A stretch of DNA of 64,000 nucleotides from Fulvivirga ulvae (GCF_021389975.1 NZ_CP089981.1:2629501-2693500), one strand, 5' to 3'; positions 17,621 through 27,605 are shown, counted from the stretch's first letter. A program made the numbers and translations. Notes: generated by a model not told the origin, from the letters alone.

Positions 17621-18562
17621 TCAATCACTGGAGCGCTCCGAATTTTTGGCAAAAGAAATGTTCCTTTTCAATCCTTCAAACTTGGTTCTTTTTACTGCTG
17701 ACTTTCTGAATATTTCGCTGAAAACCTCATGTGTCAGGTCTTCCCAATCCTTTTTATTCATCGATATCAATTGCTCGTGCGGTTCAAAAGCCGGCTCATG
17801 ATGAGGCTTTGAAAACCGGTTCCAGGGGCATACATCCTGGCAGATGTCACAGCCAAATGCCCAGTTCTCAAACTTTCCTTTAAACTCATCCGGTATTGAC
17901 TCTTTGAGCTCTATTGTCAGGTAAGATATACATTTGCTCCCATCTACCACGTAAGGTTCAGGAATGGCATCCGTAGGGCAGTTGTCCATACAGGCCGTGC
18001 AGGTGCCACAATAATCTTTAACCGGCCCATCGTGGTCCAATTCCAAATCCAGAATCAGTTCTGCAAGGAAAAAGAAACTACCACTTTGCTTGTTAAGTAA
18101 AAGGCTGTTTTTACCGATCCAGCCTGCTCCCGCCCGTTGTGCCCAGGTACGCTCCATTACAGGGGCTGAGTCCACAAACACACGCCCATCAACCTCACCG
18201 ATTTCTTCATGTATGGCAGACATGAAATCCTTTAACTTATCTTTGATCACGAAGTGATAATCTTTGCCATACGCATACTTGGCGATTTTGTAAGAACCAT
18301 CTTTAGCGAGATCCTGCTGCGGATAGTAGTTGTAGAGGAGAGTTACTACAGACTTTGCACCGGGAACCAATTTTGTGGGGTCTAACCGCATCTCGAAGTG
18401 GTTTTCCAAATAGCCCATTTTGCCATGCATGCCCTGGTTGAGCCATTTCTCCAGCCGTGGGGCTTCCTCTTCTAAAAACTGAGCTTTGGCTATACCGCAA
18501 TACATAAAGCCCAGTTCTCGAGCTTTATTTTTTATTAGTGCAGTATTTTTTGAAGTATTCAT
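17621..18562 (-). CDS. queG: Epoxyqueuosine reductase
   Basis: Cobalamin- and Fe-S-dependent enzyme that removes the epoxide oxygen from epoxyqueuosine in tRNA, the last step of queuosine synthesis. I chose the start at 18562 (MNTSKNTALIKNKARELGF); an ATG at 18610 would add 16 residues of unlikely sequence. The protein then has 313 residues. Two 4Fe-4S cysteine sets are visible, CGTCTACMDNCPTDAIP and CDICQDVCPWNRF, as is the N-terminal substrate/cobalamin domain (GAGWIGKNSLLLN). It reads toward the small-gene terminator. Confidence 0.94.
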   Translation of the reverse strand: MNTSKNTALIKNKARELGFMYCGIAKAQFLEEEAPRLEKWLNQGMHGKMGYLENHFEMRLDPTKLVPGAKSVVTLLYNYYPQQDLAKDGSYKIAKYAYGKDYHFVIKDKLKDFMSAIHEEIGEVDGRVFVDSAPVMERTWAQRAGAGWIGKNSLLLNKQSGSFFFLAELILDLELDHDGPVKDYCGTCTACMDNCPTDAIPEPYVVDGSKCISYLTIELKESIPDEFKGKFENWAFGCDICQDVCPWNRFSKPHHEPAFEPHEQLISMNKKDWEDLTHEVFSEIFRKSAVKRTKFEGLKRNISFAKNSERSSD

Positions 18563-18664
18563 TATTGTATGGCTACATGCTGAATTTTGATTCAGTTGGC
18601 AGCATAACACAGACTAGGCCTGTACCGTTCCGGTGAGACTAAAATCAGCGAAAATGACCATGTG

Positions 18665-19693
18665 TTAATCAAAAAGGCCTCGGGCTCTCCCTGGAGGTAC
18701 TATTTTGAGATGCTTATAAGCCAGCTCTGTTGCCTCACGTCCTCTTGATGTCCTTTTGATATATCCCTCCTGGATCAAAAAAGGTTCGTAAACTTCTTCA
18801 ATAGTCTCTGCCTCATCCCCACAAGCCGTAGCAATGGTTGACAAGCCTACCGGGCCACCTTTGAATTTTTCTATGATCGTAGACAGAATGCGATTGTCCA
18901 TTTCGTCCAGGCCATGCTCATCTACATCAAGGGCTTTTAATGCCATCTGCGCTATTTCCATGGTGATAGTGCCGTCGCCTTTGATTTGAGCAAAGTCACG
19001 GGTCCTTCTTAAAAGGTTGTTGGCTATCCTGGGGGTGCCCCGGCTCCTGCGTGCTATTTCGTAGGCAGCTTCCGTAGTAATAGGAGACTTCAATATATCA
19101 CATGAGCGCTGAACAATAGTGGCAAGCAGGTCAGCGTCATAATATTCCAGCCTGGCGTTGATCCCAAAGCGTGCCCTGAGCGGACTGGTCAATAATCCGG
19201 CACGGGTAGTAGCGCCTATTAAGGTAAAAGGAGCCAGGGATATTTGTACTGTACGGGCACTTGGTCCCGAATCCAGCATGATATCGATTTTAAAATCCTC
19301 CATGGCTGAATACAAATATTCCTCCACGATGGGGTTTAGCCGGTGGATCTCATCAATGAAAAGCACATCATGATCTTCCAGGTTAGTAAGTAATCCGGCC
19401 AGGTCACTGGGTTTGTCCAAAATAGGGCCGGAAGTGATCTTGATATTTGTTTCCAGTTCGTTTGCTATAATATGCGAAAGAGTAGTTTTTCCCAGTCCCG
19501 GAGGGCCATGTAGTAAAACATGGTCGAGTGATTCCCCTCTTTTCTGAGCCGCCCTCACAAATATTTTAATATTCTCCACCACTTTGCTCTGGCCCGTAAA
19601 GTCACTAAAGCTCAATGGCCTTAATGCTTTTTCTATCTCCTTTTCAGCCGGGCTTAAGCCTTCTCCGTCTCCGCTTAAATAATCTTCTCGCAT
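18665..19693 (-). CDS. ruvB: Holliday junction branch-migration helicase subunit RuvB
   Basis: AAA+ motor that drives branch migration of Holliday junctions with RuvA. Length 342 is typical. Walker A is GPPGLGKTT, Walker B is LFIDEIHRL, sensor 1 is IGATTRAGLL, and the arginine-finger region SPLRARFG is present. The C-terminal winged helix begins near residue 255 and ends with YIKRTSRGREATELAY. ruvA and ruvC are not in the window. Confidence 0.98.
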   Translation of the reverse strand: MREDYLSGDGEGLSPAEKEIEKALRPLSFSDFTGQSKVVENIKIFVRAAQKRGESLDHVLLHGPPGLGKTTLSHIIANELETNIKITSGPILDKPSDLAGLLTNLEDHDVLFIDEIHRLNPIVEEYLYSAMEDFKIDIMLDSGPSARTVQISLAPFTLIGATTRAGLLTSPLRARFGINARLEYYDADLLATIVQRSCDILKSPITTEAAYEIARRSRGTPRIANNLLRRTRDFAQIKGDGTITMEIAQMALKALDVDEHGLDEMDNRILSTIIEKFKGGPVGLSTIATACGDEAETIEEVYEPFLIQEGYIKRTSRGREATELAYKHLKIVPPGRARGLFD

Positions 19694-19812
19694 ATATTAC
19701 TTTCCGATAAGTCAAATTGACTTTTTGAATTTAGAAATTATCCGCAATTAATGCCTCTAAAGTACACATTACCCTAGGCAATTTCATTAATTTAGCGCCA
19801 AATTTTGTATAC

Positions 19813-20844
19813 ATGAGTCTTCGCTATAAAAATATTATTTACTCAGTGGTGCTGGTATCGGCTGTGTTTCTGGTTTGGAAATACCGTCAGTCTCAGCAGG
19901 TGCCCATGGCTCATTTCTCTGGCAAAACCATGGGGCCTATAACCTACAACGTCACCTATTTTGATGAGCAGAAAAGGGATTTCAGCAAGCAGGTAGATTC
20001 TTTATTAAAAAGCTTTAATAAAGCGTTGAGTACTTATATAGTCGATTCTGAAATATCAGAGTTTAACAGGGATACGGCCTTTAAATTTGACAGTCCTTAT
20101 TTTGAGCCGGTGCTGGTTAATAGTAAAAAAGTATATGATCTTACCGGAGGAGCCTTTGATCCAACCGTGATGCCATTGGTCAATGCGTGGGGGTTTGGGC
20201 CTGACAAACAAATGAAGTATGACAGTGCTTATATAGACTCGCTGATGCAGTTTGTGGGGTTTGATAAGGTAGAGTTTGACAGGGAGATGGTGATGAAAAC
20301 AGATCCACGTGTGCAACTTGACTTCAGTGCTTCTGCAAAAGGCTATGGGGTGGATATTGTAGCCGACTATCTTGAAGACAAAGGTATTGAAAACATGCTT
20401 GTGGAAATAGGTGGGGAAGTGGTGGCCAAAGGTAAAAATCTCCAAACCGGAAAATTATGGAATATAGGTGTTCTCGATCCGGATTCTGATCAGATCAGCC
20501 AGTTTTATACCGCTACGGTAGCTATTGAAAACCGGGCAATGGCAACTTCGGGTAATTACTTTAATTATTATGTGGTTGATGGAGTTAAATATTCTCACAC
20601 TATCAGTCCATTTACTGGTTTCCCAATCAGGCACCCGTTGCTGAGTGCGTCAGTTTTTGCCGGGGATTGTATGACGGCCGATGCACTGGCCACGGCGTTT
20701 ATGGTACTCGGGCATGAAAAAGCAATTGAAATACTGGAAGCTAACCCTGAATTGGACGGATACTTAATATATAGTGATGCTGCCGGCAACAGAAAGGCTT
20801 ATGCTACGGCAGGTATTAAGCCTCACATAAAAGAAGTGGAATAA
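19813..20844 (+). CDS. apbE: FAD:protein FMN transferase (ApbE family)
   Basis: Attaches FMN to a threonine of flavoproteins such as Na+-translocating NQR subunits, using FAD and Mg2+. Length 343 fits. An N-terminal membrane anchor or signal (residues 7-23) is followed by DLTGGAFDPTVMPLVNAWG, the SASAKGYGVD segment, the IGGEVVAKG strand, SHTISPFTG (where many members have DP-TG) and MTADALATAFMVLG. The stop codon overlaps the start of the methyltransferase gene by one base. It lies far from any nqr or rnf gene in this window. Confidence 0.94.
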   Translation: MSLRYKNIIYSVVLVSAVFLVWKYRQSQQVPMAHFSGKTMGPITYNVTYFDEQKRDFSKQVDSLLKSFNKALSTYIVDSEISEFNRDTAFKFDSPYFEPVLVNSKKVYDLTGGAFDPTVMPLVNAWGFGPDKQMKYDSAYIDSLMQFVGFDKVEFDREMVMKTDPRVQLDFSASAKGYGVDIVADYLEDKGIENMLVEIGGEVVAKGKNLQTGKLWNIGVLDPDSDQISQFYTATVAIENRAMATSGNYFNYYVVDGVKYSHTISPFTGFPIRHPLLSASVFAGDCMTADALATAFMVLGHEKAIEILEANPELDGYLIYSDAAGNRKAYATAGIKPHIKEVE

Positions 20845-21581
20845 TGACAGCAATAAAGGAATGGTTTGGGCAGTGGTTTGATTCGCCGTATTATCATATT
20901 TTATATAAACACAGAGACCATGATGAAGCCAAGGAGTTTATCGACAATCTGGTAGAATACTTTCATTTCTCCAAAGACCATAAGCTCCTCGATCTTGCCT
21001 GTGGCAAAGGGCGACACTCCATTTACCTCAATCAGAAAGGGTTTGATGTGGTGGGGGTAGATCTGTCGGCGCAGAACATTGAGCATGCCAGACAGTATGA
21101 AAACGACAGGCTGCATTTCTTTATTCAGGACATGCGGCATGATTTTGCCGAAAATGAGTTTGACTTTGTTCTGAATATGTTTACCAGTTTCGGGTATTTT
21201 GATTCAGATGAGGAGAATGCTCAGGCCATTCAGGTTGCGGCCGATGCTCTGAAACCTGACGGGAAGCTGCTCATTGATTTTTTGAATCCGTATAAAGTGG
21301 TTCATAACCTGGTACCTTCAGAAGAAAAGACGATTGAAGGTATTACCTTTCAGATAACAAAGCAATTTAGTGAAGATGGTTATATCCTCAAGGATATTCG
21401 ATTTGAAGACAACGGTCATAAGTACCATTATCAGGAGAAAGTAAAAGCCATCAGGCGTGTAGAGTTTTTGAGCTACTTCAAAAGAGCCAGTTTGCAACTC
21501 ATAGAGATTTTTGGGGACTACCACTTCAATGCCTACGATCCTGAGCACTCTGAAAGGATGATATTTGTAGTGAAAAAATAG
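20844..21581 (+). CDS. Class I SAM-dependent methyltransferase
   Basis: Protein of 245 residues with the Rossmann-type motif I LLDLACGKGRHS (about residues 48-59) and acidic motif II VVGVDLSAQN. The core falls in the methyltransferase domain 25 type and the C-terminal half is beta-rich. The start codon overlaps the apbE stop (TAATG), so the two are translationally coupled. The substrate is unknown. Confidence 0.85.
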   Translation: MTAIKEWFGQWFDSPYYHILYKHRDHDEAKEFIDNLVEYFHFSKDHKLLDLACGKGRHSIYLNQKGFDVVGVDLSAQNIEHARQYENDRLHFFIQDMRHDFAENEFDFVLNMFTSFGYFDSDEENAQAIQVAADALKPDGKLLIDFLNPYKVVHNLVPSEEKTIEGITFQITKQFSEDGYILKDIRFEDNGHKYHYQEKVKAIRRVEFLSYFKRASLQLIEIFGDYHFNAYDPEHSERMIFVVKK

Positions 21582-21614
21582 TTGTCAGAGACATGTAAGT
21601 GCAACATTGTTGTA

Positions 21615-21622
21615 TATCTTTG
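21615..21622 (+). promoter_or_regulatory. Bacteroidota -7 element TATCTTTG before the ZIP transporter
   Basis: Exact TAnnTTTG match 22 bases before the ATG at 21644. It argues against the upstream in-frame ATG at 21599, which would lie before the transcription start. The -33 region is weak. Confidence 0.5.
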
Positions 21623-21643
21623 CTGCCGAATCTGAATATACCC

Positions 21644-22387
21644 ATGCTTTTTAATCTTCTGATCCTATTTTTTGTAGCCTTACTGGCCGGATTGTCCACA
21701 TTTTTGATTCCGGGAATAAAGGATAAAAAATATAAACTGGTTTTGGTGTTTGCGGGGGCATACTTGTTTGCCGTTACCATCATCCATATCCTGCCTGAGC
21801 TATTCTCAAGGGCAGAAAATCCCACAAAGATTGGTCTTTTCATTCTTGTAGGCTTTTTCCTTCAGCAAGTGCTGGAGTACTTCACCTCTGGCGTAGAGCA
21901 CGGCCATGTGCATAAGCATAATGAAGGACATGAACATAAGGCAAGTTCAGCTATCTTAGTGCTTTTCGGATTGTCGGTACATGCATTTTTAGAAGGTTCA
22001 TTGCTGGCCCATCCGAGTGCATTGCATGAGCATCATGAGTCAAATTCATTGCTATTTGGAATTTTGCTTCATAAAGCGCCTGCTGCATTTGCCTTGATGT
22101 CTATTCTGATGTGTCAGGTGAAAAAGAGGAACCTGGCTGTATTATTCCTCGTATTATTTTCCCTTGCATCGCCGCTGGGTCTGTTGATAGGCGACTATTA
22201 TGTAGAGAACAACATGCTTTCCAACGAAGCGTTTACCATCCTTTTTGCCATTGTGAGCGGTAACTTCCTGCATATCTCCACTACTATTGTTTTTGAAAGC
22301 AGTGTCGATCATCATTTTAATGCTAAGAAACTGGGGGTTGGTATACTAGGTTCTCTAGTGGCTGTTTCTGCTGAGTATTTCTTTTAG
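21644..22387 (+). CDS. ZIP-family divalent metal transporter
   Basis: Inner-membrane transporter of Zn2+ or related ions, 247 residues from the chosen start (MLFNLLILFFVALLAG). About eight membrane helices are visible. A histidine-rich loop (HGHVHKHNEGHEHK) lies between helices 3 and 4. The metal-site helix 4 motif is HAFLEGS and helix 5 has HKAPAAFAL, where many family members have a glutamate after the proline (HKxPE). The missing acid could alter ion choice. Confidence 0.85.
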   Translation: MLFNLLILFFVALLAGLSTFLIPGIKDKKYKLVLVFAGAYLFAVTIIHILPELFSRAENPTKIGLFILVGFFLQQVLEYFTSGVEHGHVHKHNEGHEHKASSAILVLFGLSVHAFLEGSLLAHPSALHEHHESNSLLFGILLHKAPAAFALMSILMCQVKKRNLAVLFLVLFSLASPLGLLIGDYYVENNMLSNEAFTILFAIVSGNFLHISTTIVFESSVDHHFNAKKLGVGILGSLVAVSAEYFF

Positions 22388-22540
22388 TGCCTGCTCCGAT
22401 CGCCGGAGTATTCGGGGTTAATTTTTAGACATGTAGCTGCTAAGCTGCCCAAATCATTTTTCAAATGAGATGATTTTTTGCAACTTAGTATGGAGCGACA
22501 AGGAATGGTCTATTTATTTAAACCCGAATTCATGTAAATT

Positions 22541-24449
22541 ATGAGCAACAAAATTCAGACACTTAGTGGCTACATCCACGAATACCAAAAGAGTGTTCAG
22601 GATCCTGACAATTTCTGGGGCAGGATAGCAGATTCCTTTTACTGGCATAAAAAAGTGGGACCAGGTCGTTGACTGGAACTTCGAAAAACCAGATGTGAAA
22701 TGGTTTGTCAATGGCAAGCTTAACATTACCGAAAACCTCCTTGAAAAACACCTGTTCTTGCTGGGCGATAAGCCTGCCATAATCTGGGAGCCTAATGATC
22801 CGGAGGAGGCCGTAAGAACTATTACCTATCGCGAACTTTATGAAATGGTCTGCCAGTTTGCCAATGCCATGAAAGGGCAGGGCGTTGAAAAGGGAGATCG
22901 TGTGATAATTTACATGCCTATGGTTCCTGAGGCTGCTGTTGCCATGCTTGCCTGTGCCAGAATAGGTGCTGTACATTCAGTCGTATTCGCCGGCTTTTCG
23001 GCCAAGTCGCTTGCCGATCGTATCGAAGATTGTGCAGCTAAAATGGTGCTGACCTCTGATGGTAATTTTAGAGGAGAAAAGAAAATTGCGGTCAAAAACG
23101 TAGTGGACGAAGCCCTTGAAAATACGAGTTCGATTGAAAAGGTAATCGTATTGAAGCGCACCGGACAGGAAGTGACCATGAAAGATGGTCGGGACATCTG
23201 GTGGAGCGATGCCATTGAGGGCGTGTCAAAGGAGAATAAAGCGGAGGTAATGGACTCAGAAGACATGCTGTTCATCCTATATACCTCGGGGTCTACCGGA
23301 AAACCTAAAGGAGTGGTGCATACCTGTGGAGGCTATATGGTGTACACCACTTATTCTTTTCAAAATGTATTTCAATATAATTCAGGAGATGTCTATTGGT
23401 GTACTGCCGATATTGGCTGGATAACAGGACACTCCTATATCGTATACGGGCCGCTATTGGCGGGGGCTACTACTTTGATGTTTGAAGGGGTGCCTACTTA
23501 CCCTAATCCCGGAAGGTTCTGGGCCATTTGTGATAAGCACCAGGTAAACCAGTTTTACACGGCCCCAACAGCCATCAGGGCATTACAGGTATTTGGAACG
23601 GAGCCGTTGGAACCTTACAAGCTGGATTCATTAAAAGTGATCGGGTCCGTTGGTGAGCCTATCAATGAAGAGGCCTGGCACTGGTACCACGACCACGTTG
23701 GTAAAGGCAGGTGCCCGATAGTAGATACCTGGTGGCAAACAGAAACCGGAGGTATTATGGTATCGCCCATTGCGGGAGTTACTCCAACAAAACCTTCGTA
23801 TGCTACCTTGCCGCTTCCCGGGGTGCAACTGGCTATTCTCGATAATGAAGGCAAAGAGCTAAAAGGAAATAGTGTTGAAGGGAACTTATGCATCAAATTC
23901 CCATGGCCGTCTATTTTACGGACCACTTACGGAGACCATGAGCGATGCAGGCAAACTTATTTTTCCAGCTTCAAAGGCTACTATTTTACAGGTGATGGTG
24001 TAAAACGAGATGAAGATGGCTATTACCGAATACTGGGCCGTGTAGATGATGTCATCAATGTCTCAGGGCACAGAATGGGTACGGCTGAAGTTGAAAATGC
24101 TATTAATGAACATCCTAAAGTTGTGGAATCGGCCGTTGTAGGTTATCCTCATGATATAAAAGGACAGGGCATTTACGCTTATGTGATCTGCGATATGGAA
24201 GGCAGGTCGGAAGAAAATCTGAAAAACGAAATAAGGGAAACGGTAAACAAAATCATCGGCCCTATTGCCAAGCCGGACAGGATTCAGATTGTATCCGGAT
24301 TACCAAAAACACGATCCGGTAAGATCATGCGTAGAATATTAAGAAAAATTGCCACGGGTGACACAGGCAATATGGGTGATACTTCAACACTGCTTAATCC
24401 TGATGTAGTAGAGGAAATTATTGAAGGAGCTGCTAAGGAAGCCGTGTAA
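22541..24449 (+). CDS. acs: Acetyl-CoA synthetase, frameshifted at an A6 run as given
   Basis: Makes acetyl-CoA from acetate, ATP and CoA. The natural start is 22541 (MSNKIQTLSGYIHEYQ). The first frame stops at 22670-22672 after 43 residues. One surplus A in the run of six at 22649-22654 moves the rest out of frame; with five A the reading continues smoothly as HKKWDQVVDWNFEKP, giving 635 residues, normal for Acs. The downstream frame contains the adenylate motif YTSGSTGKPKGVVH, the acetate/CoA segment DIGWITGHSY, and the regulatory-acetylation lysine context PKTRSGKIMRRI. Either a sequencing error in a homopolymer or a true disruption is possible. Neighbouring aceA and aceB fit an acetate pathway. 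Confidence 0.85.
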
Positions 24450-24466
24450 GATATATTCCAATTAAA

Positions 24467-24543
24467 AACCGCCTGACCAAAAGGCCAGACGGCTACCAGA
24501 GAGTAGAAAAAACCGTCTGACCGTATCCCGGTCAGGCGGTTTT
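24467..24543. terminator. Bidirectional terminator with duplicated hairpin arms between acs and aceA
   Basis: Main stem: AAAACCGTCTGACC (24509-24522) with GGTCAGGCGGTTTT (24530-24543), 14 pairs including one G-U, loop of seven. It is followed by T on both strands. A second copy of the left arm, AACCGCCTGACC, at 24467-24478 is a perfect complement of the right arm, and a partial right arm sits at 24483-24494. Confidence 0.85.
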
Positions 24544-24569
24544 GTGTTTAGGTTGTGGTTATTAACGTA

Positions 24570-25865
24570 TTAACTTGCTTTTTTTGCAGTTTCAAACTGG
24601 TCCTCTTCGGTGCTGCCTTTCATGGCAGTGGTGGAAGAGTTGCCTTGTTGCACAATATTCTGAACAGTATCAAAATACTGAGTACCAACAAAGGCCTGGT
24701 GTTTTACAGCATTGAAACCGTGCTGTTGCAATGCAAACTCTCTTTCCTGCAGCTCGGAGTAACCGGCCATACCTCTTTCTTTGTATGCCTTGGATAGCTC
24801 AAACATCGCTGTATTCAGGGCATGGAAACCTGCCAGAGTAATGAACTGGAATTTATAACCCATTTCTGCAAGGTTTTCCCTGAACGATTCCATCTCTTTC
24901 ACGCTTAGTTTGGCTGCCCAGTTAAATGAAGGAGAGCAGTTATAAGCCAGCATTTGATCAGGGTACTTCTCCTTCACGCCTTGTGCAAATTCGCTTGCCA
25001 TGCCCAGATCAGGATTGGAAGTTTCCATCCAAAGCAGGTCAGCATAAGGTGCATAGCTCAACGCGCGGTCAATGCCTTGCTCCAGTCCGTTCTTAACATG
25101 GAAGAACCCTTCGGAGGTTTTCTGTCCGGTCAGGAACTTGTGATCTCTGCCGTCTACATCAGAGGTGATCAGATTGGCCGCCTCTGCATCGGTTCGGGCT
25201 ATGAGTAATGTAGGTGTACCCATCACATCGGCAGCCAAACGTGCGGCAACCAGTTTATTGATCGCTTCCTGAGTAGGAACCAGTACTTTACCGCCAAGGT
25301 GTCCGCATTTTTTTGCTGAGGAAAGCTGATCTTCAAAGTGAACACCTGCTGCACCAGCTTCAATCATGGCTTTCATCAGTTCAAAGGCATTGAGGTTGCC
25401 TCCAAAACCAGCCTCAGCATCTGCAATGATCGGTACCATCCAGTCTATATCGGATTCGCCGGTTACGCTTTGGATCTGGTCTCTCCTCATCAGGGCATTG
25501 TTGATCCTTTTTACCACGTTGGGCACGGAATCCGCCGGGTAAAGGGATTGATCCGGGTACATCTGACCGGCCAGGTTGGCATCAGCCGCCACTTGCCAGC
25601 CGCTCAGGTAAATGGCTTCAAGACCGGCAGCAACTTCCTGTACAGCCTGGTTGCCCGTCAGCGCTCCAAGACCGGCGGTAAAAGGCTGGGTAGTAAGCCT
25701 TTTCCAGAGCTTCTCTGCTCCCAGCCTCGCCAACGTATATTCTATATTTACTGAACCTCTTAAGCGCAATACATCTTCAGGAATGTAGGGCCTTGTTACA
25801 CCTTTCCATCTTGGGTTCGACATCCAGTCGCTGTATAGGTTCTCTATTTGATCTGCGTTATTCAT
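24570..25865 (-). CDS. aceA: Isocitrate lyase
   Basis: First enzyme of the glyoxylate shunt, cleaving isocitrate to succinate and glyoxylate. Length 431 is typical of bacterial AceA. The catalytic loop KKCGHLGGKVLVPT is intact, as are the metal-site strand IADAEAGFGG and the LIARTDAEAA segment. It is 20 bases downstream of aceB, so aceB-aceA form one leftward operon. It converges on acs across the shared terminator. Confidence 0.97.
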   Translation of the reverse strand: MNNADQIENLYSDWMSNPRWKGVTRPYIPEDVLRLRGSVNIEYTLARLGAEKLWKRLTTQPFTAGLGALTGNQAVQEVAAGLEAIYLSGWQVAADANLAGQMYPDQSLYPADSVPNVVKRINNALMRRDQIQSVTGESDIDWMVPIIADAEAGFGGNLNAFELMKAMIEAGAAGVHFEDQLSSAKKCGHLGGKVLVPTQEAINKLVAARLAADVMGTPTLLIARTDAEAANLITSDVDGRDHKFLTGQKTSEGFFHVKNGLEQGIDRALSYAPYADLLWMETSNPDLGMASEFAQGVKEKYPDQMLAYNCSPSFNWAAKLSVKEMESFRENLAEMGYKFQFITLAGFHALNTAMFELSKAYKERGMAGYSELQEREFALQQHGFNAVKHQAFVGTQYFDTVQNIVQQGNSSTTAMKGSTEEDQFETAKKAS

Positions 25866-25885
25866 AACATTAAAAATTTAGGGGT

Positions 25886-27502
25886 TTAGTCGATTAATTG
25901 ATATGCTGGTATTGTTAAAAATTCTTTGAAATCATCCGATTTTACGAGTTTGTCAAAAATGGATATTGCCTGGTCAAATCTTCCGTTTTTATAGTTTTCC
26001 TCGCCAACGTAGGCTTTGATCTTTTCAAGCTCTTCTGCTTTCAATTGCTCGTACAGGTCTTCTGTAATCACCCTTCCATCATCCAGTGTGGCGCCGTTTT
26101 TAAGCCATTGCCATATCTGGGTGCGAGAGATCTCTGCCGTAGCGGCATCTTCCATCAGGTGGTAGAGCGCTGCTGCGCCATTGCCCCTCAGCCAGCTTTC
26201 GATGTAGAGGATGCCAACATTAATATTAGTCCTCAGTCCATTTTCTGTTATGGTACCCTTGGGCACTTCCAGCAACTGCTCAGCGGTGATTATCACATCA
26301 TTGCGCTTTACATGTATCTGGTTCAGTGTGGGCATATATTCGTTGAAAGCGTTTTCAGCCACTTTAACAAGTCCCGGGTGTGCTACCCATGTGCCATCAT
26401 GACCATTTCTGACTTCATTAACTTTATCGGCTCGTACTTTGTCAAGAGCGGCCTCATTGGCTTCCGGGTCTTCCTTAATCGGTACTTGCGCAGCCATACC
26501 ACCCATGGCATGTACGCATCGTTTATGGCAGGCCTTGATTACAGCAAGTGTATAGGCTTTCATAAAGGGCACTCCCATGGTGATCTGCGAGCGGTCGGGC
26601 ATAACAAAACCCGCTTTATTGCGAAATTTCTTAATGAATGAGAATATATAATCCCATCTTCCGCAATTGAGTCCTGCAGAGTGGTCTTTCAACTCAAAAA
26701 GGATTTCATGAAGCTCAAAGCTTGCCAGTATCGTTTCGATCAATACAGTGGCTTTAATGGTTTTTTGTGGGATGCCTAAATAATCCTGGGCATAAACGAA
26801 AACGTCATTCCACAACCTGGCTTCCAAATGGCTTTCCAGTTTTGGCAAATAGAAATACGGACCTGAGCCATTGTTGATTAAGGTTTTGGCATTGTGAAAG
26901 AAGTACAAGCCAAAGTCCATCAAGCTTCCGCTGATCGGCTCACCTTTGATCGTAATGTGCTTGTCTTCCAGGTGCCAGCCCCTTGGTCTTACAAACAAGG
27001 TGGCCACCTCGCTATTTAATGTATAAGCTTTACCCGTTTTAGGGTGTTTGTATTCAATAGTACGATTTACTGCATCCCGAAGGTTGATCTGTCCTTCAAT
27101 GTTGTTTTTCCATGAAGGCGTATTGCTGTCCTCAAAGTCGGCCATGAATACCTTTGCTCCTGAGTTAAGCGCATTGATGATCATTTTCCTTTCCACCGGT
27201 CCGGTGATTTCCACACGGCGATCCAGCAAGTCTTTGGGAAGTCTGGCAACCTGCCAGTCACCTTCGCGGATGGCTTTGGTTGATTCAAGAAAATCCGGCA
27301 TGACACCATTGTCGATTTCTTTTTGGCGCTCGACCCTTTTTTGTAAGAGTAGCTTTCTGCGTCCATTGAATTTTTCATGCAGAGTGAAAAGAAACTTCAA
27401 TGCTTCCGGAGTTAGGATCTCTGCGTATGCCTCTTCAAAACCTGCGTTAAGGTGCATGGTTTCCGGTGGGCTGTAGGCTTTGGTGGTTAATTCTTCAATC
27501 AT
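25886..27502 (-). CDS. aceB: Malate synthase A
   Basis: Second enzyme of the glyoxylate shunt: condenses glyoxylate with acetyl-CoA to malate. Length 538 fits the A isoform (about 530). Signatures are KVFMADFEDSNTPSW, FVRPRGWHL, YFYLPKLESHLEARLW, the TVLIETILASFEL strand, GLNCGRWDYIFS and GMAAQVPIK. It is the first gene of the leftward aceBA operon. The 107-base gap to the divergent regulator holds a perfect palindrome that could be its operator. Confidence 0.97.
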   Translation of the reverse strand: MIEELTTKAYSPPETMHLNAGFEEAYAEILTPEALKFLFTLHEKFNGRRKLLLQKRVERQKEIDNGVMPDFLESTKAIREGDWQVARLPKDLLDRRVEITGPVERKMIINALNSGAKVFMADFEDSNTPSWKNNIEGQINLRDAVNRTIEYKHPKTGKAYTLNSEVATLFVRPRGWHLEDKHITIKGEPISGSLMDFGLYFFHNAKTLINNGSGPYFYLPKLESHLEARLWNDVFVYAQDYLGIPQKTIKATVLIETILASFELHEILFELKDHSAGLNCGRWDYIFSFIKKFRNKAGFVMPDRSQITMGVPFMKAYTLAVIKACHKRCVHAMGGMAAQVPIKEDPEANEAALDKVRADKVNEVRNGHDGTWVAHPGLVKVAENAFNEYMPTLNQIHVKRNDVIITAEQLLEVPKGTITENGLRTNINVGILYIESWLRGNGAAALYHLMEDAATAEISRTQIWQWLKNGATLDDGRVITEDLYEQLKAEELEKIKAYVGEENYKNGRFDQAISIFDKLVKSDDFKEFLTIPAYQLID

Positions 27503-27556
27503 AATTACAGGGGTTTAAATCGTTGTGTCATACGAATATCAGTAAAATTTCATTAA

Positions 27557-27572
27557 TAGCGAAATTTCGCTA
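27557..27572. promoter_or_regulatory. Perfect 16-bp palindrome, candidate operator of the glyoxylate shunt
   Basis: TAGCGAAATTTCGCTA is exactly self-complementary. It lies 55 bases upstream of the aceB start and 37 bases upstream of the regulator start. By spacing from a TTTG further upstream it could cover the aceB -7 region. The regulator binding it is inferred to be the divergent gene at 27610. Confidence 0.6.
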
Positions 27573-27597
27573 AAAGAAATTTTACACAAATTTTAAT

Positions 27598-27605
27598 TAC
27601 CTTTG
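27598..27605 (+). promoter_or_regulatory. Bacteroidota -7 element TACCTTTG immediately before the regulator start
   Basis: Exact TAnnTTTG match ending four bases before the ATG at 27610. If used, transcription would start at or next to the A of the ATG, giving a leaderless messenger. No TTTG is seen at the -33 position. Confidence 0.45.

Noticed and set aside
22649..22655. Programmed -1 frameshift at an A6G run in acs
   Set aside because: Restoring the frame requires skipping one base (+1), whereas A-rich heptamers of this type promote -1 slippage. The first-frame product is only 43 residues and no stimulatory structure was seen.
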